Shown here: positions 8,770-18,209 of the stretch, in pieces
How positions within the stretch are numbered: the first letter of the stretch is position 1
Layout: the number at the start of each line of letters is the position of its first letter
Source: an uncultured Ruminococcus sp.
GTDB lineage: Bacteria; Bacillota; Clostridia; Oscillospirales; Ruminococcaceae
Direction of reading: 5' to 3'
Length of the DNA stretch: 64,000 nt
Assembly (NCBI GenBank): GCA_902780505.1
Contig: CACZFN010000005.1
Location: 1 to 64,000, forward strand
Made by a program: the position numbers and the translations under genes
Notes under the pieces: model-generated
What the model was told of the DNA's origin: nothing
Database searches by the model: none
The model's input: only the letters and a program-made list of their open reading frames with translations

Positions 8770-9900
8770 TTACCTGTTTTTGAGCAGTTCATATATCTTC
8801 TGCACTGTCATTTCAGCTTCCTGCATTGTCAGGCATGAGGAAAGCGGCAGGCGAAGAAGCCTGTTTCCGTATTCTTCGGTCACGGGGCAGTCTTCAGCTT
8901 TATACCCGAGCCGTCTGCCCATAGGGGAGGAGTGAAGCGGTACATAGCATATGTATGCAGGGATACTGTCCTTTTTAAGCTCGTCGCTAAGCCATGTCCT
9001 TGTATTGTCATCAGGCATAAGTATGTTATACATATGTGCATTATGTGTTGCATATCCGGGTACTACAGGACGCCTGAGCCAGCCCTTTTCCTCAGCTTCC
9101 CTGAAAGCCTCCTGATAAAAATCATATATTTCCATTCTTATCCTTGTCAGCTCGTCAAAACGCTCTGTCTGCGCTAAAAGTATCGCCGCAAGCACATCTG
9201 ACGGCAAATATGAAGAACCGATATCATGCCATGTATATTTATCAACGATCCCCCTTAAAAGGTTTGCGCGGTTAGTGCCCTTTTCCCTTATTATTTCGGC
9301 ACGTTCAAGGTATTTTTCTTCATTGAGGATGATAGCCCCGCCTTCGCCCATGACATAGTTCTTGGTTTCATGGAAGCTGTAGCAGCCAAACTCTGTAAGT
9401 GTTCCGCAGTATTTACCCTTGTAAGTCGAGCCAACTGCCTGCGCCGCATCTTCTATAACGAAAAGCCCGTGTCTGTCTGCAATTTCATTTATTCTGTCTA
9501 TATCGCAGGGGACGCCCGCGTAGTCAACGCAGTATATAGCCTTTGTCCTGTCGGTTATAAGCTGTTCGATAAGGTTTTCGTCAATGTTGTAGGTGTCCTT
9601 TCTTATATCACAGAATTTCACCTTGGCACCCCTTAACAGGAAGGAGTTGATCGTTGACGAGAAGGTGAAGGAAGGTGCAATTACCTCGTCACCCTCTTTA
9701 AGGTCTATAAGCAGCCCTGCCATTTCAAGGGCAGCAGTTCCCGAAACGGTGAGCAGCATATTCTTTATACCGAATCGTCTTTCAAATTCTTTGTATACCC
9801 TGTGAGTGTACTCCCTGTCACCGGAAAGCATTTTGCGCTCAAGTGCATCAAGTACATATTTCTTTTCAAGTTCACCGATATTCGGCTGTGAAAATATCAT
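8770..9900 (-). CDS. DegT/DnrJ/EryC1 sugar aminotransferase (RffA/WecE-like)
   Basis: PLP-dependent sugar aminotransferase of 376 residues. The PLP lysine is Lys180 in SFHETKNY, which with GEGGA is the signature of the RffA/WecE branch that aminates dTDP-4-keto-6-deoxyglucose at C4. DAAQAVGS near residue 151 binds the cofactor. AAAGGAG precedes the ATG. It sits between the YfhO gene and the flippase pair in one minus-strand operon. Its expected substrate needs RfbB, and an rfbB gene lies in this window at 62.5 kb. The exact sugar is inferred from family only. Confidence 0.88.
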   Translation of the reverse strand: MIFSQPNIGELEKKYVLDALERKMLSGDREYTHRVYKEFERRFGIKNMLLTVSGTAALEMAGLLIDLKEGDEVIAPSFTFSSTINSFLLRGAKVKFCDIRKDTYNIDENLIEQLITDRTKAIYCVDYAGVPCDIDRINEIADRHGLFVIEDAAQAVGSTYKGKYCGTLTEFGCYSFHETKNYVMGEGGAIILNEEKYLERAEIIREKGTNRANLLRGIVDKYTWHDIGSSYLPSDVLAAILLAQTERFDELTRIRMEIYDFYQEAFREAEEKGWLRRPVVPGYATHNAHMYNILMPDDNTRTWLSDELKKDSIPAYICYVPLHSSPMGRRLGYKAEDCPVTEEYGNRLLRLPLSSCLTMQEAEMTVQKIYELLKNR

Positions 9901-9932
9901 TTTAGTCGCTCCTTTGAGTGATGTTACTTATG

Positions 9933-12449
9933 CTAAACTGTTTTGTTTTTCTTTATAGTTCTTTTCCTGATAAGAATAAAACAAGTCCCGTAAACAGCGA
10001 TCACCGCTGCCGAAATCCCGCTTATTATCATGCCGAGCTTCAGCCCCGGGGTGACATATTCAAACTTGATATCGTGATCCCCCTCAGGGACATAAACTGC
10101 CATCAGCCCGCCGAATACTTTTTCTATCTCGGTTTCTTTGCCGTCAACGAAAGCTGTAAAGCCATCACTGTACGGGACAGAGAAGAACACAAGATTATCC
10201 TTTTCAAGCTTTGTCTTTGCGGTAAAACCATTTGAGTTTGTGTTGAATTCATAGCAAGCTGAATCCGCGCGCTTCTTGCAGTCGGCATAATACGCCGCAA
10301 GGGAGAGATCCTCTCTTTCCTCCTTAGGAAGCTCTGTAAGTATATCACCGTACTTTTCTATCTGTTCATCATCAAGCCATATAGCTTTGAGCAGAAGCTT
10401 TTCGTTGTCATAGGCTTTGGTCATATGGCTGGGATCGTCTGCCGATAATACATCTTCCGAATGTTCTTCTGATGGCTTATTCTGATTATTCAATTGGCTT
10501 TCTTTTTCGCTTGCAGCTTTATCAAGTCGGTTTTCGTTTTCAGTGTCGGCTTCTTCTTCTAGGATAGGGGTAAATTCGTTTTGGTTTATGTAATGGTCAT
10601 ATGTAAAACCCATGGGGATATAGGCATTATTTTTCAGTACGATAAACTTGTTATACTGCGTCGGCTCTGAATATCCGGTCATTTCATATATTACAAGTGC
10701 ATCCTTCGGTTCAACAGGAACACCACCCAGGAGGTCTTTATTAAAGAAGAAATTATACTTTGCGGAAAGGAAAGAATACAGAGGGTAGTCCTTACTGTCA
10801 ATATGCAGCCCTGATGTTCTGTATATTCCTACCAGTGAATAGAAATCTGTTTCACTGCCAGAAGTCATTGAGGTAAAGTGTCTTATATCATCATAGCCCA
10901 TCGTTATCCCTGTATTGTAATCAAAATCAGAACCCGTTACCCTGTAAAACCCGTCATCATTTAAGTCAATATTATGGAAATCATTATAAATGAATGATCT
11001 GTAATTGGTTATCTGCATATGTGTTTCATGCTGCGTTACCTCAAAGTATCTTGTAAAAAACATAAGGCAGCAGAATACAGCCACAGCTTTTGTCAGATAT
11101 TCTTTGCGGGCAAATCTTATATTCAGCTGCGGTTTTGAAAGCAGGAACATATACAAAAGCCCGAAAGCACAAAGTGCGACTGTATATATCCATGACTGCT
11201 TTTGCAGGTCATTGGTAAAATAGTCACGCACAAGCATATTGTAAAGGCCTATGGGGATAAGTATGCAAAGAACGATAAAATTCACCCTGATGCCCGATTT
11301 CATATCAAAGCTTTCATAATCATCAAGGAACATACCCGTCATAAGTATCATTATGATAAGCGGCATAACTGTCCAGCGGGCATAGTATGTTGCGTTGAAT
11401 GCGGTAAACATACTGTTTAATACAGGCACGCAGGCAAATACAGCGCTTACGTAAAGCATAATGCTGTACCAGCTCTTTTTTTCCTTTTTCATAACGCACA
11501 GAACGCCGATCATCGTAAAGAGCGGTATATAAAGCCCCGCTGACGAGAATGAAAGCGCCCTTTCGTTGAAGTACCACGCCCTGCTTGCCACTTCGGGGAA
11601 AAGGAATAATGACTCTATCAGCTTTAATACCGTTCCGTGATCGTTGTAAGCAAGCAGGTCATTTGAGAAAATAGTATTTGTTGCTCTTGGGTTGTCAAGA
11701 AGGTTTATGGCATAAGGAATTATCGTTATACCTGCCATGAATACTCCGAACAGTGTTTCTACGGCAAGCTGCAAAAAGCCCTTGACCGTAACCCGCGGGA
11801 AGGAGCCTGTTGCAGTCCTGACAATATAGTATATCAGTAAAAATACACATTCAGACCATAGGAACATTATATTCATAAGCCCGAATACCGCGAGCATTAA
11901 TGCAAAACCAAACGGGCGTTTTTCACTCACAAGCTTGTCAAACGCATATATAAGCAGAGGGAACAGCGCAATAGAATCAGCAAACTGGAACACAAGGTTG
12001 AAAAGCTGAAAGCCCGAGAATGCATAAAGCAGACCACAGATATATGCACTTGAACTCTTTTTCAGGTATTGCCTGAACCACAGCATTGAGGTAACGGCTG
12101 CAACGCCGAACTTTACACCGACAAACACCCCGTGAAGATAAGGCACAAGAGAAGGCGGCATGATTATAAGCAAAAGTGCAAACGGTGAAAAAACAAAGCC
12201 GCTGTAGTCAAGCATATAATCCATACCAAGCCCTGACTGCCAGTCAAACACAGGTATACCGCCTTCGCTGTGAAGGAGATCGCTTGCATGGTCAAGGAAT
12301 GGTATAGTCTGTGCATTGTAATCGGAAATGTATATATACACACCCTTTGACATTATCAGCACAGGCAGTGTACTGATCATAAAAATAACAAACGCCGTGA
12401 TAAAGATTTTAAGATAAGGGCGTTTGATGTCTTCGGTAATTGTTTTCAT
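9933..12449 (-). CDS. YfhO-family membrane glycosyltransferase
   Basis: A large polytopic protein (838 residues) with about a dozen membrane helices, an early acidic motif in the first outside loop (YISDYNAQTIPF) and a C-terminal beta-rich part ending in one helix and a basic tail (LIRKRTIKKNK). This is the YfhO layout, a GT-C-like enzyme that moves a sugar from a lipid carrier onto an outside acceptor such as lipoteichoic acid. A hydrophilic Glu/Asn/Lys-rich insert lies near residues 620-680. I start at the ATG at 12449 with GAGGGA upstream rather than a TTG at 12461. It leads an operon with the aminotransferase and flippase genes. Confidence 0.88.
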   Translation of the reverse strand: MKTITEDIKRPYLKIFITAFVIFMISTLPVLIMSKGVYIYISDYNAQTIPFLDHASDLLHSEGGIPVFDWQSGLGMDYMLDYSGFVFSPFALLLIIMPPSLVPYLHGVFVGVKFGVAAVTSMLWFRQYLKKSSSAYICGLLYAFSGFQLFNLVFQFADSIALFPLLIYAFDKLVSEKRPFGFALMLAVFGLMNIMFLWSECVFLLIYYIVRTATGSFPRVTVKGFLQLAVETLFGVFMAGITIIPYAINLLDNPRATNTIFSNDLLAYNDHGTVLKLIESLFLFPEVASRAWYFNERALSFSSAGLYIPLFTMIGVLCVMKKEKKSWYSIMLYVSAVFACVPVLNSMFTAFNATYYARWTVMPLIIMILMTGMFLDDYESFDMKSGIRVNFIVLCILIPIGLYNMLVRDYFTNDLQKQSWIYTVALCAFGLLYMFLLSKPQLNIRFARKEYLTKAVAVFCCLMFFTRYFEVTQHETHMQITNYRSFIYNDFHNIDLNDDGFYRVTGSDFDYNTGITMGYDDIRHFTSMTSGSETDFYSLVGIYRTSGLHIDSKDYPLYSFLSAKYNFFFNKDLLGGVPVEPKDALVIYEMTGYSEPTQYNKFIVLKNNAYIPMGFTYDHYINQNEFTPILEEEADTENENRLDKAASEKESQLNNQNKPSEEHSEDVLSADDPSHMTKAYDNEKLLLKAIWLDDEQIEKYGDILTELPKEEREDLSLAAYYADCKKRADSACYEFNTNSNGFTAKTKLEKDNLVFFSVPYSDGFTAFVDGKETEIEKVFGGLMAVYVPEGDHDIKFEYVTPGLKLGMIISGISAAVIAVYGTCFILIRKRTIKKNKTV

Positions 12450-12480
12450 ATGATCCCTCAAAACATTAATAATATATTAA

Positions 12481-12509
12481 ATTATATCATATAACCTATA
12501 TAATGTCAA
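12481..12509 (-). promoter_or_regulatory. Consensus promoter of the YfhO operon
   Basis: On the minus strand TTGACA (12504-12509) and TATAAT (12481-12486) are 17 bases apart, with a TG extended -10. It drives the YfhO - aminotransferase - flippase genes. Confidence 0.9.
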
Positions 12510-12544
12510 GGATTACAGCAGCGTATTTTTGTAAAAAACAAACA

Positions 12545-12577
12545 AAAAAGCCTTTCCCGATGTGGAAAAGGCTTTTT
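12545..12577 (-). terminator. Terminator of the GH25 gene
   Basis: A long stem (AAAAAGCCTTTCCC with GGAAAAGGCTTTTT, one unpaired base) directly after the GH25 stop codon ends in a T-run on the minus strand. Confidence 0.9.
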
Positions 12578-12578
12578 A

Positions 12579-14990
12579 TCAGCTCTTGGTCGTTATGTTT
12601 ACTTCATTTGAGTTATACCCTAAGTATCTTACCGAGTTTATTTTCTTGTAAGCCCTTACTACTATCCTGTAGCTTGTTTTCTTATCAAGGCCTTTTACTG
12701 TCGGGGTGTTTGATGTTGTATCAAGCAGCTGTTTATACTTGCCGTTTGTGTCTATCTGATAGATGGCATAGCCGTCAGCACCCTTTATTTTTGAGAAGCT
12801 GAGTTTTACAGAACTGCTTGTAAGCCCGCTTGTCTTTACATCACCGACGGACGGGTAGCAGGTAAATGCGTGAAGAATTTCCGAATAAGCTGAAAGTATA
12901 GTCGTTTCACCGACCTTGTAGTAACTCCTTACCATATAGTAAGTGTTTGTCGCCTGTTTGAGCCCGGTTACTTTGAGGCTGTTTTCCGTAACGATACCAA
13001 GCCCCTTGTATTTCTTTGTCGAAGGATCGTAGGAGTAGACTCTGTAGCCGTCTGCTTTCTGACCGTCGGGCTTTGTCCATTTTAATGTCTGGTAATTCTT
13101 GCTGTTTGCGGATACCTTCAGAGCGCTTACAGCGCCTGCCGCTGTACCTGTTGTGAAATGTTCGGAATACTTTGACAGGAACGCCTTTCCGTCGGCATCA
13201 ATATATCCGGCTCTTAACATAAAGGTGTATTCTGTGCCCGGTTTAAGCCCTGTTATCTTAGTGTTCTGTGCCTTTGTCTTTGCAGCGCCCTTGTATGTCT
13301 TTGTTTCGGGATCATACAAGTATACCCTGTATTCAGTCGCAAGGGAATCGCCCTTCCACGAAAGAGCTATGGAGTTTGTGCCGTGTGCTGTGGCAGTTAT
13401 CTCCTCCGGTGTTGCGTATTCGGTAGTGAACACCGCAAAATCGGAATACTCGGAAAGTATGGTGGCATCAGCCGTAGAATACTGTGACCTTATCATAAAG
13501 GTATATTCCTTGTTTGATTCAAGCCCTGTTATCTCGGCTGTTGTACCCTTGACCGTTGCCATACCCTTGTATGTCTTTGCCTTCTGGTCATATGTATAGA
13601 TACGGAATGCATTATAGTTCTTATTTGGCGCCTTCCAGCTGAGTGTAAGTGATTTTGATGTCCTTGCTGTAAGTGTAATGTCGGTTACTTTAGTGTTGTA
13701 TGTACCTGTATGGAAGGTCTCGCTTAAAGGCGAAAGCTTGCTTGTGCCGGATTTGAATTCTGTTGTCTTGTCAGAATTGGTATATGCTGCAACACAGTAA
13801 TTATGTTTTTCGTTTGCACCAAGACCTTTTATCATAGCGGAAGTTTCTGTGACAGCCGCCACCTGTGTCATCTTGTTCTTGCTGTCGATCTCATATACAA
13901 CATAACCTGTTACGCCTGAAAGCGGCTTCCAGCTGAGCTTTATAGCAGAAAGTGAGCTTTTTGAAGAAAGCGAATACGGCGCATTGATAACTACAGAAAC
14001 CTTTGATGAAGCCGTACTCTGCTGTTCATAAACGCCAAAAGCGAGGTTATACGAACATACGTAATACTGTGTGTTTGTTGTAGTAGCAGCTACTTTGTAA
14101 GATGTCACATCAGCTGCAAGGTCAGCTATAAGCTTATCACCGTTTTTGCTGTCGACCTTATAAAGCTTGTACCCTGCGGCACCTGTTACCTTACTCCAGC
14201 TGATAGTTGAAGTCGTCCCGCTTGTTGCAGCGGATATCTTTGATACCTTTGCGGGGGAGGGTGTCACATACATAACGTCCCTGTCTACTGCTGTGCTTAT
14301 ACCGCTTACCTTGCCTGTGAAGGAATACTGCCACATATGGTAAACACCGTCATAAAAGGTCTGGTTTGTGACGTTTGCCATCCAGATAGGGTAGCGTGTT
14401 TCAAGCTCGGTGCGGTCTACAGTATAATTGAGCCAGCTTATGTAGGAGTAGAAGCCCGGCTGGTACCCGCCTGCCTTGACTGTATCGCAGAACGCTTCTG
14501 CTATCTTTGTCATATAGCTCTGGCTGATACTTGAAAGGTTCACCCTGCCGTCACTGCATTCCTGGTCAAAGTAAACAGGTAGGTCAAGCTTTGTATTGCC
14601 GAGAACGCTAAGGCAATACTTCGCTTCGGATTTGGCTTCCGCTGTTGTTACAGCGGTTGAGAAGTAGTAAACGCCGACCTTCAGCCCTGCCGCCTTTGCG
14701 TTTTTAAGGTTTATGGCATATTTGGTATCGGTATAATGCTCACCGTAAGCGGTATCACTGTAGCCGAGCCTGATTATAACATAATCAATGCCCGCATTCT
14801 TTACTTTATTGAAATCTATATCGCCCTGCCATACTGAAACGTCTATACCGTCAAGCACTTCGCAGTCATCAAAGCGTGAGTTGTGTACAAGGGCGCTTGC
14901 CCGTACACTGCCTATACCAAAGACCACAGCCGAAAGCAGGGTTATTATCGCACTTATGATAAGCTTTCCTTTGTTATTTTTCTCTAACAA
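12579..14990 (-). CDS. Secreted GH25 lysozyme with six fibronectin type III units
   Basis: Residues 1-32 form a signal peptide. Residues ~45-245 are a GH25 muramidase domain with the catalytic set Asp50 (GIDVSVWQG), Asp142 and Glu144 (LPVYFDQE). Six fibronectin III-like units of ~90 residues follow (~250-803), with repeated cores such as YRVYSYDPSTKKYKG and YTFMIRSQYS. No choline-binding, SLH or LPXTG anchor is seen. The enzyme should cleave the MurNAc-GlcNAc bond of peptidoglycan outside the cell, with the repeats acting as spacer or binding units. The start is TTG, seven bases after GGAGG. It has its own promoter and terminator. Confidence 0.93.
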   Translation of the reverse strand: MLEKNNKGKLIISAIITLLSAVVFGIGSVRASALVHNSRFDDCEVLDGIDVSVWQGDIDFNKVKNAGIDYVIIRLGYSDTAYGEHYTDTKYAINLKNAKAAGLKVGVYYFSTAVTTAEAKSEAKYCLSVLGNTKLDLPVYFDQECSDGRVNLSSISQSYMTKIAEAFCDTVKAGGYQPGFYSYISWLNYTVDRTELETRYPIWMANVTNQTFYDGVYHMWQYSFTGKVSGISTAVDRDVMYVTPSPAKVSKISAATSGTTSTISWSKVTGAAGYKLYKVDSKNGDKLIADLAADVTSYKVAATTTNTQYYVCSYNLAFGVYEQQSTASSKVSVVINAPYSLSSKSSLSAIKLSWKPLSGVTGYVVYEIDSKNKMTQVAAVTETSAMIKGLGANEKHNYCVAAYTNSDKTTEFKSGTSKLSPLSETFHTGTYNTKVTDITLTARTSKSLTLSWKAPNKNYNAFRIYTYDQKAKTYKGMATVKGTTAEITGLESNKEYTFMIRSQYSTADATILSEYSDFAVFTTEYATPEEITATAHGTNSIALSWKGDSLATEYRVYLYDPETKTYKGAAKTKAQNTKITGLKPGTEYTFMLRAGYIDADGKAFLSKYSEHFTTGTAAGAVSALKVSANSKNYQTLKWTKPDGQKADGYRVYSYDPSTKKYKGLGIVTENSLKVTGLKQATNTYYMVRSYYKVGETTILSAYSEILHAFTCYPSVGDVKTSGLTSSSVKLSFSKIKGADGYAIYQIDTNGKYKQLLDTTSNTPTVKGLDKKTSYRIVVRAYKKINSVRYLGYNSNEVNITTKS

Positions 14991-15054
14991 AACAGTACCT
15001 CCATTTTTGTCATTCTTTATTAATCAATGTCACCGAAATGTAACATCATTCTCT

Positions 15055-15083
15055 ATTATACACCATATTCCGCCGCTTGTCAA
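15055..15083 (-). promoter_or_regulatory. Consensus promoter of the GH25 gene
   Basis: Minus-strand TTGACA (15078-15083), 17-base spacer, TATAAT (15055-15060). The leader to the TTG start is ~60 bases. Confidence 0.88.
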
Positions 15084-15175
15084 ATCAATTTGCTGAATTT
15101 GGAATAGAAAATAATTAACATTTAATGTAATTTTACCCAAAATTCACAAAAAGACTTTATTTTTTTATTATTATG

Positions 15176-15184
15176 TGATATACT
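15176..15184 (+). promoter_or_regulatory. Extended -10 promoter for the activase gene
   Basis: TGATATACT at 15176-15184 is an extended -10 element ~50 bases before the ATG at 15233. No good -35 hexamer is present. Confidence 0.5.
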
Positions 15185-15232
15185 TAAAACTAAGTATTGT
15201 ATTGTCAAAATGTTATTATGGGTGATATGATT

Positions 15233-18187
15233 ATGAGTAAAGTTTATTGTCTTGGAATAGACGTAGGTTCAACCACTGTCAAGACCTGTATCCTTGACGG
15301 GGAGGATATTATTTACACAAAATATGAGCGCCACTTTTCCAAAGTCGGCGAAACTGTGCTTGAACAGCTCAAAGCTATAAGGGAGATCTACCCTGATGAC
15401 AGCTTTAAAATAGCCATAACAGGCTCGGCAGGGCTCGGTATAGCGCAGAGTGCGGATATAACCTTCGTGCAGGAAGTTTTTGCGGCATTTACCGCTGTAA
15501 ATGTAAGCTACCCCGAAACTGATGTCGTGGTAGAGCTTGGCGGTGAAGATGCAAAGATAATCTTCCTTACCGGCGGCGTTGAGCAGAGAATGAACGGTTC
15601 CTGCGCGGGCGGTACGGGTGCGTTTATTGACCAGATGGCGGGGCTTCTCGGCGTTACGCCGGATGAAATGAACGAGCTTGCATTAAAGCATGAAAAGATT
15701 TACCCCATAGCTTCAAGGTGCGGCGTTTTCGCCAAATCTGATATACAGCCGCTTCTTAACCAGGGCGCTAAGAAGGAGGATATTTCGGCATCGATCTTTC
15801 AGGCAGTAGTTGACCAGACTGTTTCGGGGCTTGCCCAGGGAAGAAAGATAGAAGGCAACGTCCTGTTTTTAGGCGGGCCGCTTTCATTCCTTTCTGCTTT
15901 GAGGAAGGCTTTTGTCGATACACTTGACCTCGGCGACAGGGCTACACTGCCTGAGCTTGCTTCGTGCTTTATGGCATACGGTTCGGCACTTCATGCAAAG
16001 AAGATGTCTGAGCCTGTGACGCTTGAAGAAGCAATGGATAAGATATCCCACGCAAAGGCACGCGACACTATCGCCGTTACAGAACCGCTTTTTGCTGACA
16101 AAAAGGAATATAACGACTTTATAGACAGGCACAGAAAATCAGACCTTAAATATGCTGATATCAAGACCTATGAGGGTGATGCCTACTTAGGCGTTGATGC
16201 AGGCTCGACGACTACCAAGCTTGTGCTTATTACCCCCGACGGCGGGCTTTTGTATCAGCACTACTGCTCAAATAAAGGTCAGCCGCTTGATGTGATAACA
16301 GAAAAGCTCAAAGAGATATACCGCCTTGCAAACCCTAAGCTGAGGATAAGGGCCTCTGCGGTAACAGGCTATGGTGAGGAACTTATAAAAGCGGGCCTCG
16401 GGATAGATTTCGGTATAGTTGAAACTGTTGCACACTATAAGGCGGCGGCATATTTCTGCCCTGATGTTGACTTTATTATCGATATCGGCGGGCAGGATAT
16501 CAAGTGTTTCAAGATAAAGCAGAAGGCTATAGACAGCATAATGCTAAATGAAGCCTGTTCTTCGGGGTGCGGCTCGTTCATACAGACTTTTGCGGGCGCA
16601 ATGGGGTATGATATCGCTGAATTTGCAAGGCTCGGGTTGTTTGCAAAGGCACCTGTAGAGCTTGGCTCGCGCTGTACTGTATTTATGAATTCATCAGTAA
16701 AGCAGGCGCAGAAGGACGGCGCACCTGTTGAGGATATATCGGCAGGGCTTTCGTCATCAATAATCAAAAACGCTATATATAAGGTAATAAGGGCAAAGAG
16801 CATTGATGAACTTGGTGAGAATATCGTCGTTCAGGGCGGTACTTTCTTAAATGATGCGGTGCTCAGAAGCTTTGAAAAGGAACTTGGCAGGAACGTTATC
16901 CGCCCCGCAATAGCAGGGCTTATGGGTGCTTTCGGGTGCGCCCTGTTTGCTATGGAGCGTACAAAGAATGATGATTTCTTCCGTTCAAGGCTTATTACAA
17001 AGGACAGGCTTGAAGATTTCAGCTATAAGTCTTCCGCTGTTCAGTGCGGCGGGTGTACGGCACACTGCTCGCTTACTATCATAAGGTTCAACGACGGCCA
17101 CCGTTTTACATCAGGCAACAGGTGTGAAAAGGGTGCGGGCATCAAGCTTGCCGACAGGACCGAAAATATGATAGAATATAAGTATAAAAAGCTTTTGGAA
17201 CTTGAAAATAAAAAACCTTCAGCCCCTAAGGGCAGGGTGGGCATACCGCTTGCGCTAAGCTATTACGACCTTCTGCCGTTCTGGCATACACTGTTTTATG
17301 ACCTCGGGTTTGAGATAGTGCTTTCGGAAGAATCAACAAGGGCTACATATTATAAAGGACAGCAGACGATACCCTCCGATACGGTGTGCTACCCCGCTAA
17401 GTTAGCTCACGGCCATATTGAGAGTCTGCTTGAAAAGGGCGTTGACTTCATTTTCTATCCGTGTATGTCCTATAATATAGACGAAGGCGGCTCGGATAAT
17501 CATTATAACTGCCCTGTCGTTGCGTATTATCCTGAGCTTTTAAAGGCAAATAATACTGCGCTTAATGACGATAATTTCGTTATGCCTTACCTCGACCTTA
17601 ATAATAAAAAGCACGTTGCAAAGGTGCTTTCGCAAAGCCTTGAAAGGTTCGGCGTCAGCAAAAAAGAGGTATATGCACATCTTAACCACGCTTATTCCGA
17701 GCAGGTAAGGTTCAAAAAGGCAAATGAAGCTAAGGCGCTTGAAATAATCGCAAAGGCAAGGGAAAAGGGCGAAAAGATAATCGTGCTTGCAGGGCGGCCT
17801 TACCATATTGATCCCGAAATAAACCACGGCATACATAAGCTTATAGCGTCGCTTGGCTTTGCAGTCGTGACAGAGGACAGCGTGGCGGGACTTGTTGATG
17901 TTCCCGCTGTTGATGTATTAAACCAGTGGACGTATCATTCAAGACTCTACAGGGCTGCTGAGTATGTCTGTGAAAACGATGATATGCAGCTTGTACAGCT
18001 TGTAAGCTTCGGCTGCGGCATAGACGCTGTTACCACGGACGAGGTAAGGGCGATACTTGAACAGAAGGGCAAGCTTTATACACAGCTTAAAATCGACGAG
18101 ATAACAAACTTAGGTGCTGCAAAGATAAGACTAAGGTCGCTTGCTGCCGCACTTGAAGAAAAGGAAGCCCAGAAGAAGCTTGCGTGA
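15233..18187 (+). CDS. 2-hydroxyacyl-CoA dehydratase activase-like protein, two ATPase domains plus DUF2229
   Basis: Two tandem BadF/BcrAD/HgdC ATPase domains begin with GIDVGSTTVK (near residue 7) and GVDAGSTTTK (near residue 320). Each has the cysteine region of this family (NGSCAGGTGAF; NEACSSGCGSF), which can hold a shared [4Fe-4S] cluster. A DUF2229-type domain with CYPAKLAHGH follows. HgdC-type activators inject an electron into 2-hydroxyacyl-CoA dehydratases using ATP. Many Clostridia carry a fused ~1,400-residue version whose last third is here the next gene. No dehydratase or CoA-transferase gene is nearby, so its true target is unknown. The ATG at 15233 follows GGGTGAT. Confidence 0.85.
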   Translation: MSKVYCLGIDVGSTTVKTCILDGEDIIYTKYERHFSKVGETVLEQLKAIREIYPDDSFKIAITGSAGLGIAQSADITFVQEVFAAFTAVNVSYPETDVVVELGGEDAKIIFLTGGVEQRMNGSCAGGTGAFIDQMAGLLGVTPDEMNELALKHEKIYPIASRCGVFAKSDIQPLLNQGAKKEDISASIFQAVVDQTVSGLAQGRKIEGNVLFLGGPLSFLSALRKAFVDTLDLGDRATLPELASCFMAYGSALHAKKMSEPVTLEEAMDKISHAKARDTIAVTEPLFADKKEYNDFIDRHRKSDLKYADIKTYEGDAYLGVDAGSTTTKLVLITPDGGLLYQHYCSNKGQPLDVITEKLKEIYRLANPKLRIRASAVTGYGEELIKAGLGIDFGIVETVAHYKAAAYFCPDVDFIIDIGGQDIKCFKIKQKAIDSIMLNEACSSGCGSFIQTFAGAMGYDIAEFARLGLFAKAPVELGSRCTVFMNSSVKQAQKDGAPVEDISAGLSSSIIKNAIYKVIRAKSIDELGENIVVQGGTFLNDAVLRSFEKELGRNVIRPAIAGLMGAFGCALFAMERTKNDDFFRSRLITKDRLEDFSYKSSAVQCGGCTAHCSLTIIRFNDGHRFTSGNRCEKGAGIKLADRTENMIEYKYKKLLELENKKPSAPKGRVGIPLALSYYDLLPFWHTLFYDLGFEIVLSEESTRATYYKGQQTIPSDTVCYPAKLAHGHIESLLEKGVDFIFYPCMSYNIDEGGSDNHYNCPVVAYYPELLKANNTALNDDNFVMPYLDLNNKKHVAKVLSQSLERFGVSKKEVYAHLNHAYSEQVRFKKANEAKALEIIAKAREKGEKIIVLAGRPYHIDPEINHGIHKLIASLGFAVVTEDSVAGLVDVPAVDVLNQWTYHSRLYRAAEYVCENDDMQLVQLVSFGCGIDAVTTDEVRAILEQKGKLYTQLKIDEITNLGAAKIRLRSLAAALEEKEAQKKLA

Positions 18188-18209
18188 ATGTAAGGAGGAA
18201 GCTTTAACA

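Noticed and set aside
13099-13599. A 166-codon plus-strand open frame inside the GH25 gene
   Set aside because: It is antisense to the fibronectin repeats, has low-complexity composition and no ribosome site.
18141-18209. Dehydratase-like gene starting inside the activase gene
   Set aside because: AGGAGG at 18193-18198 clearly sets the ATG at 18210.
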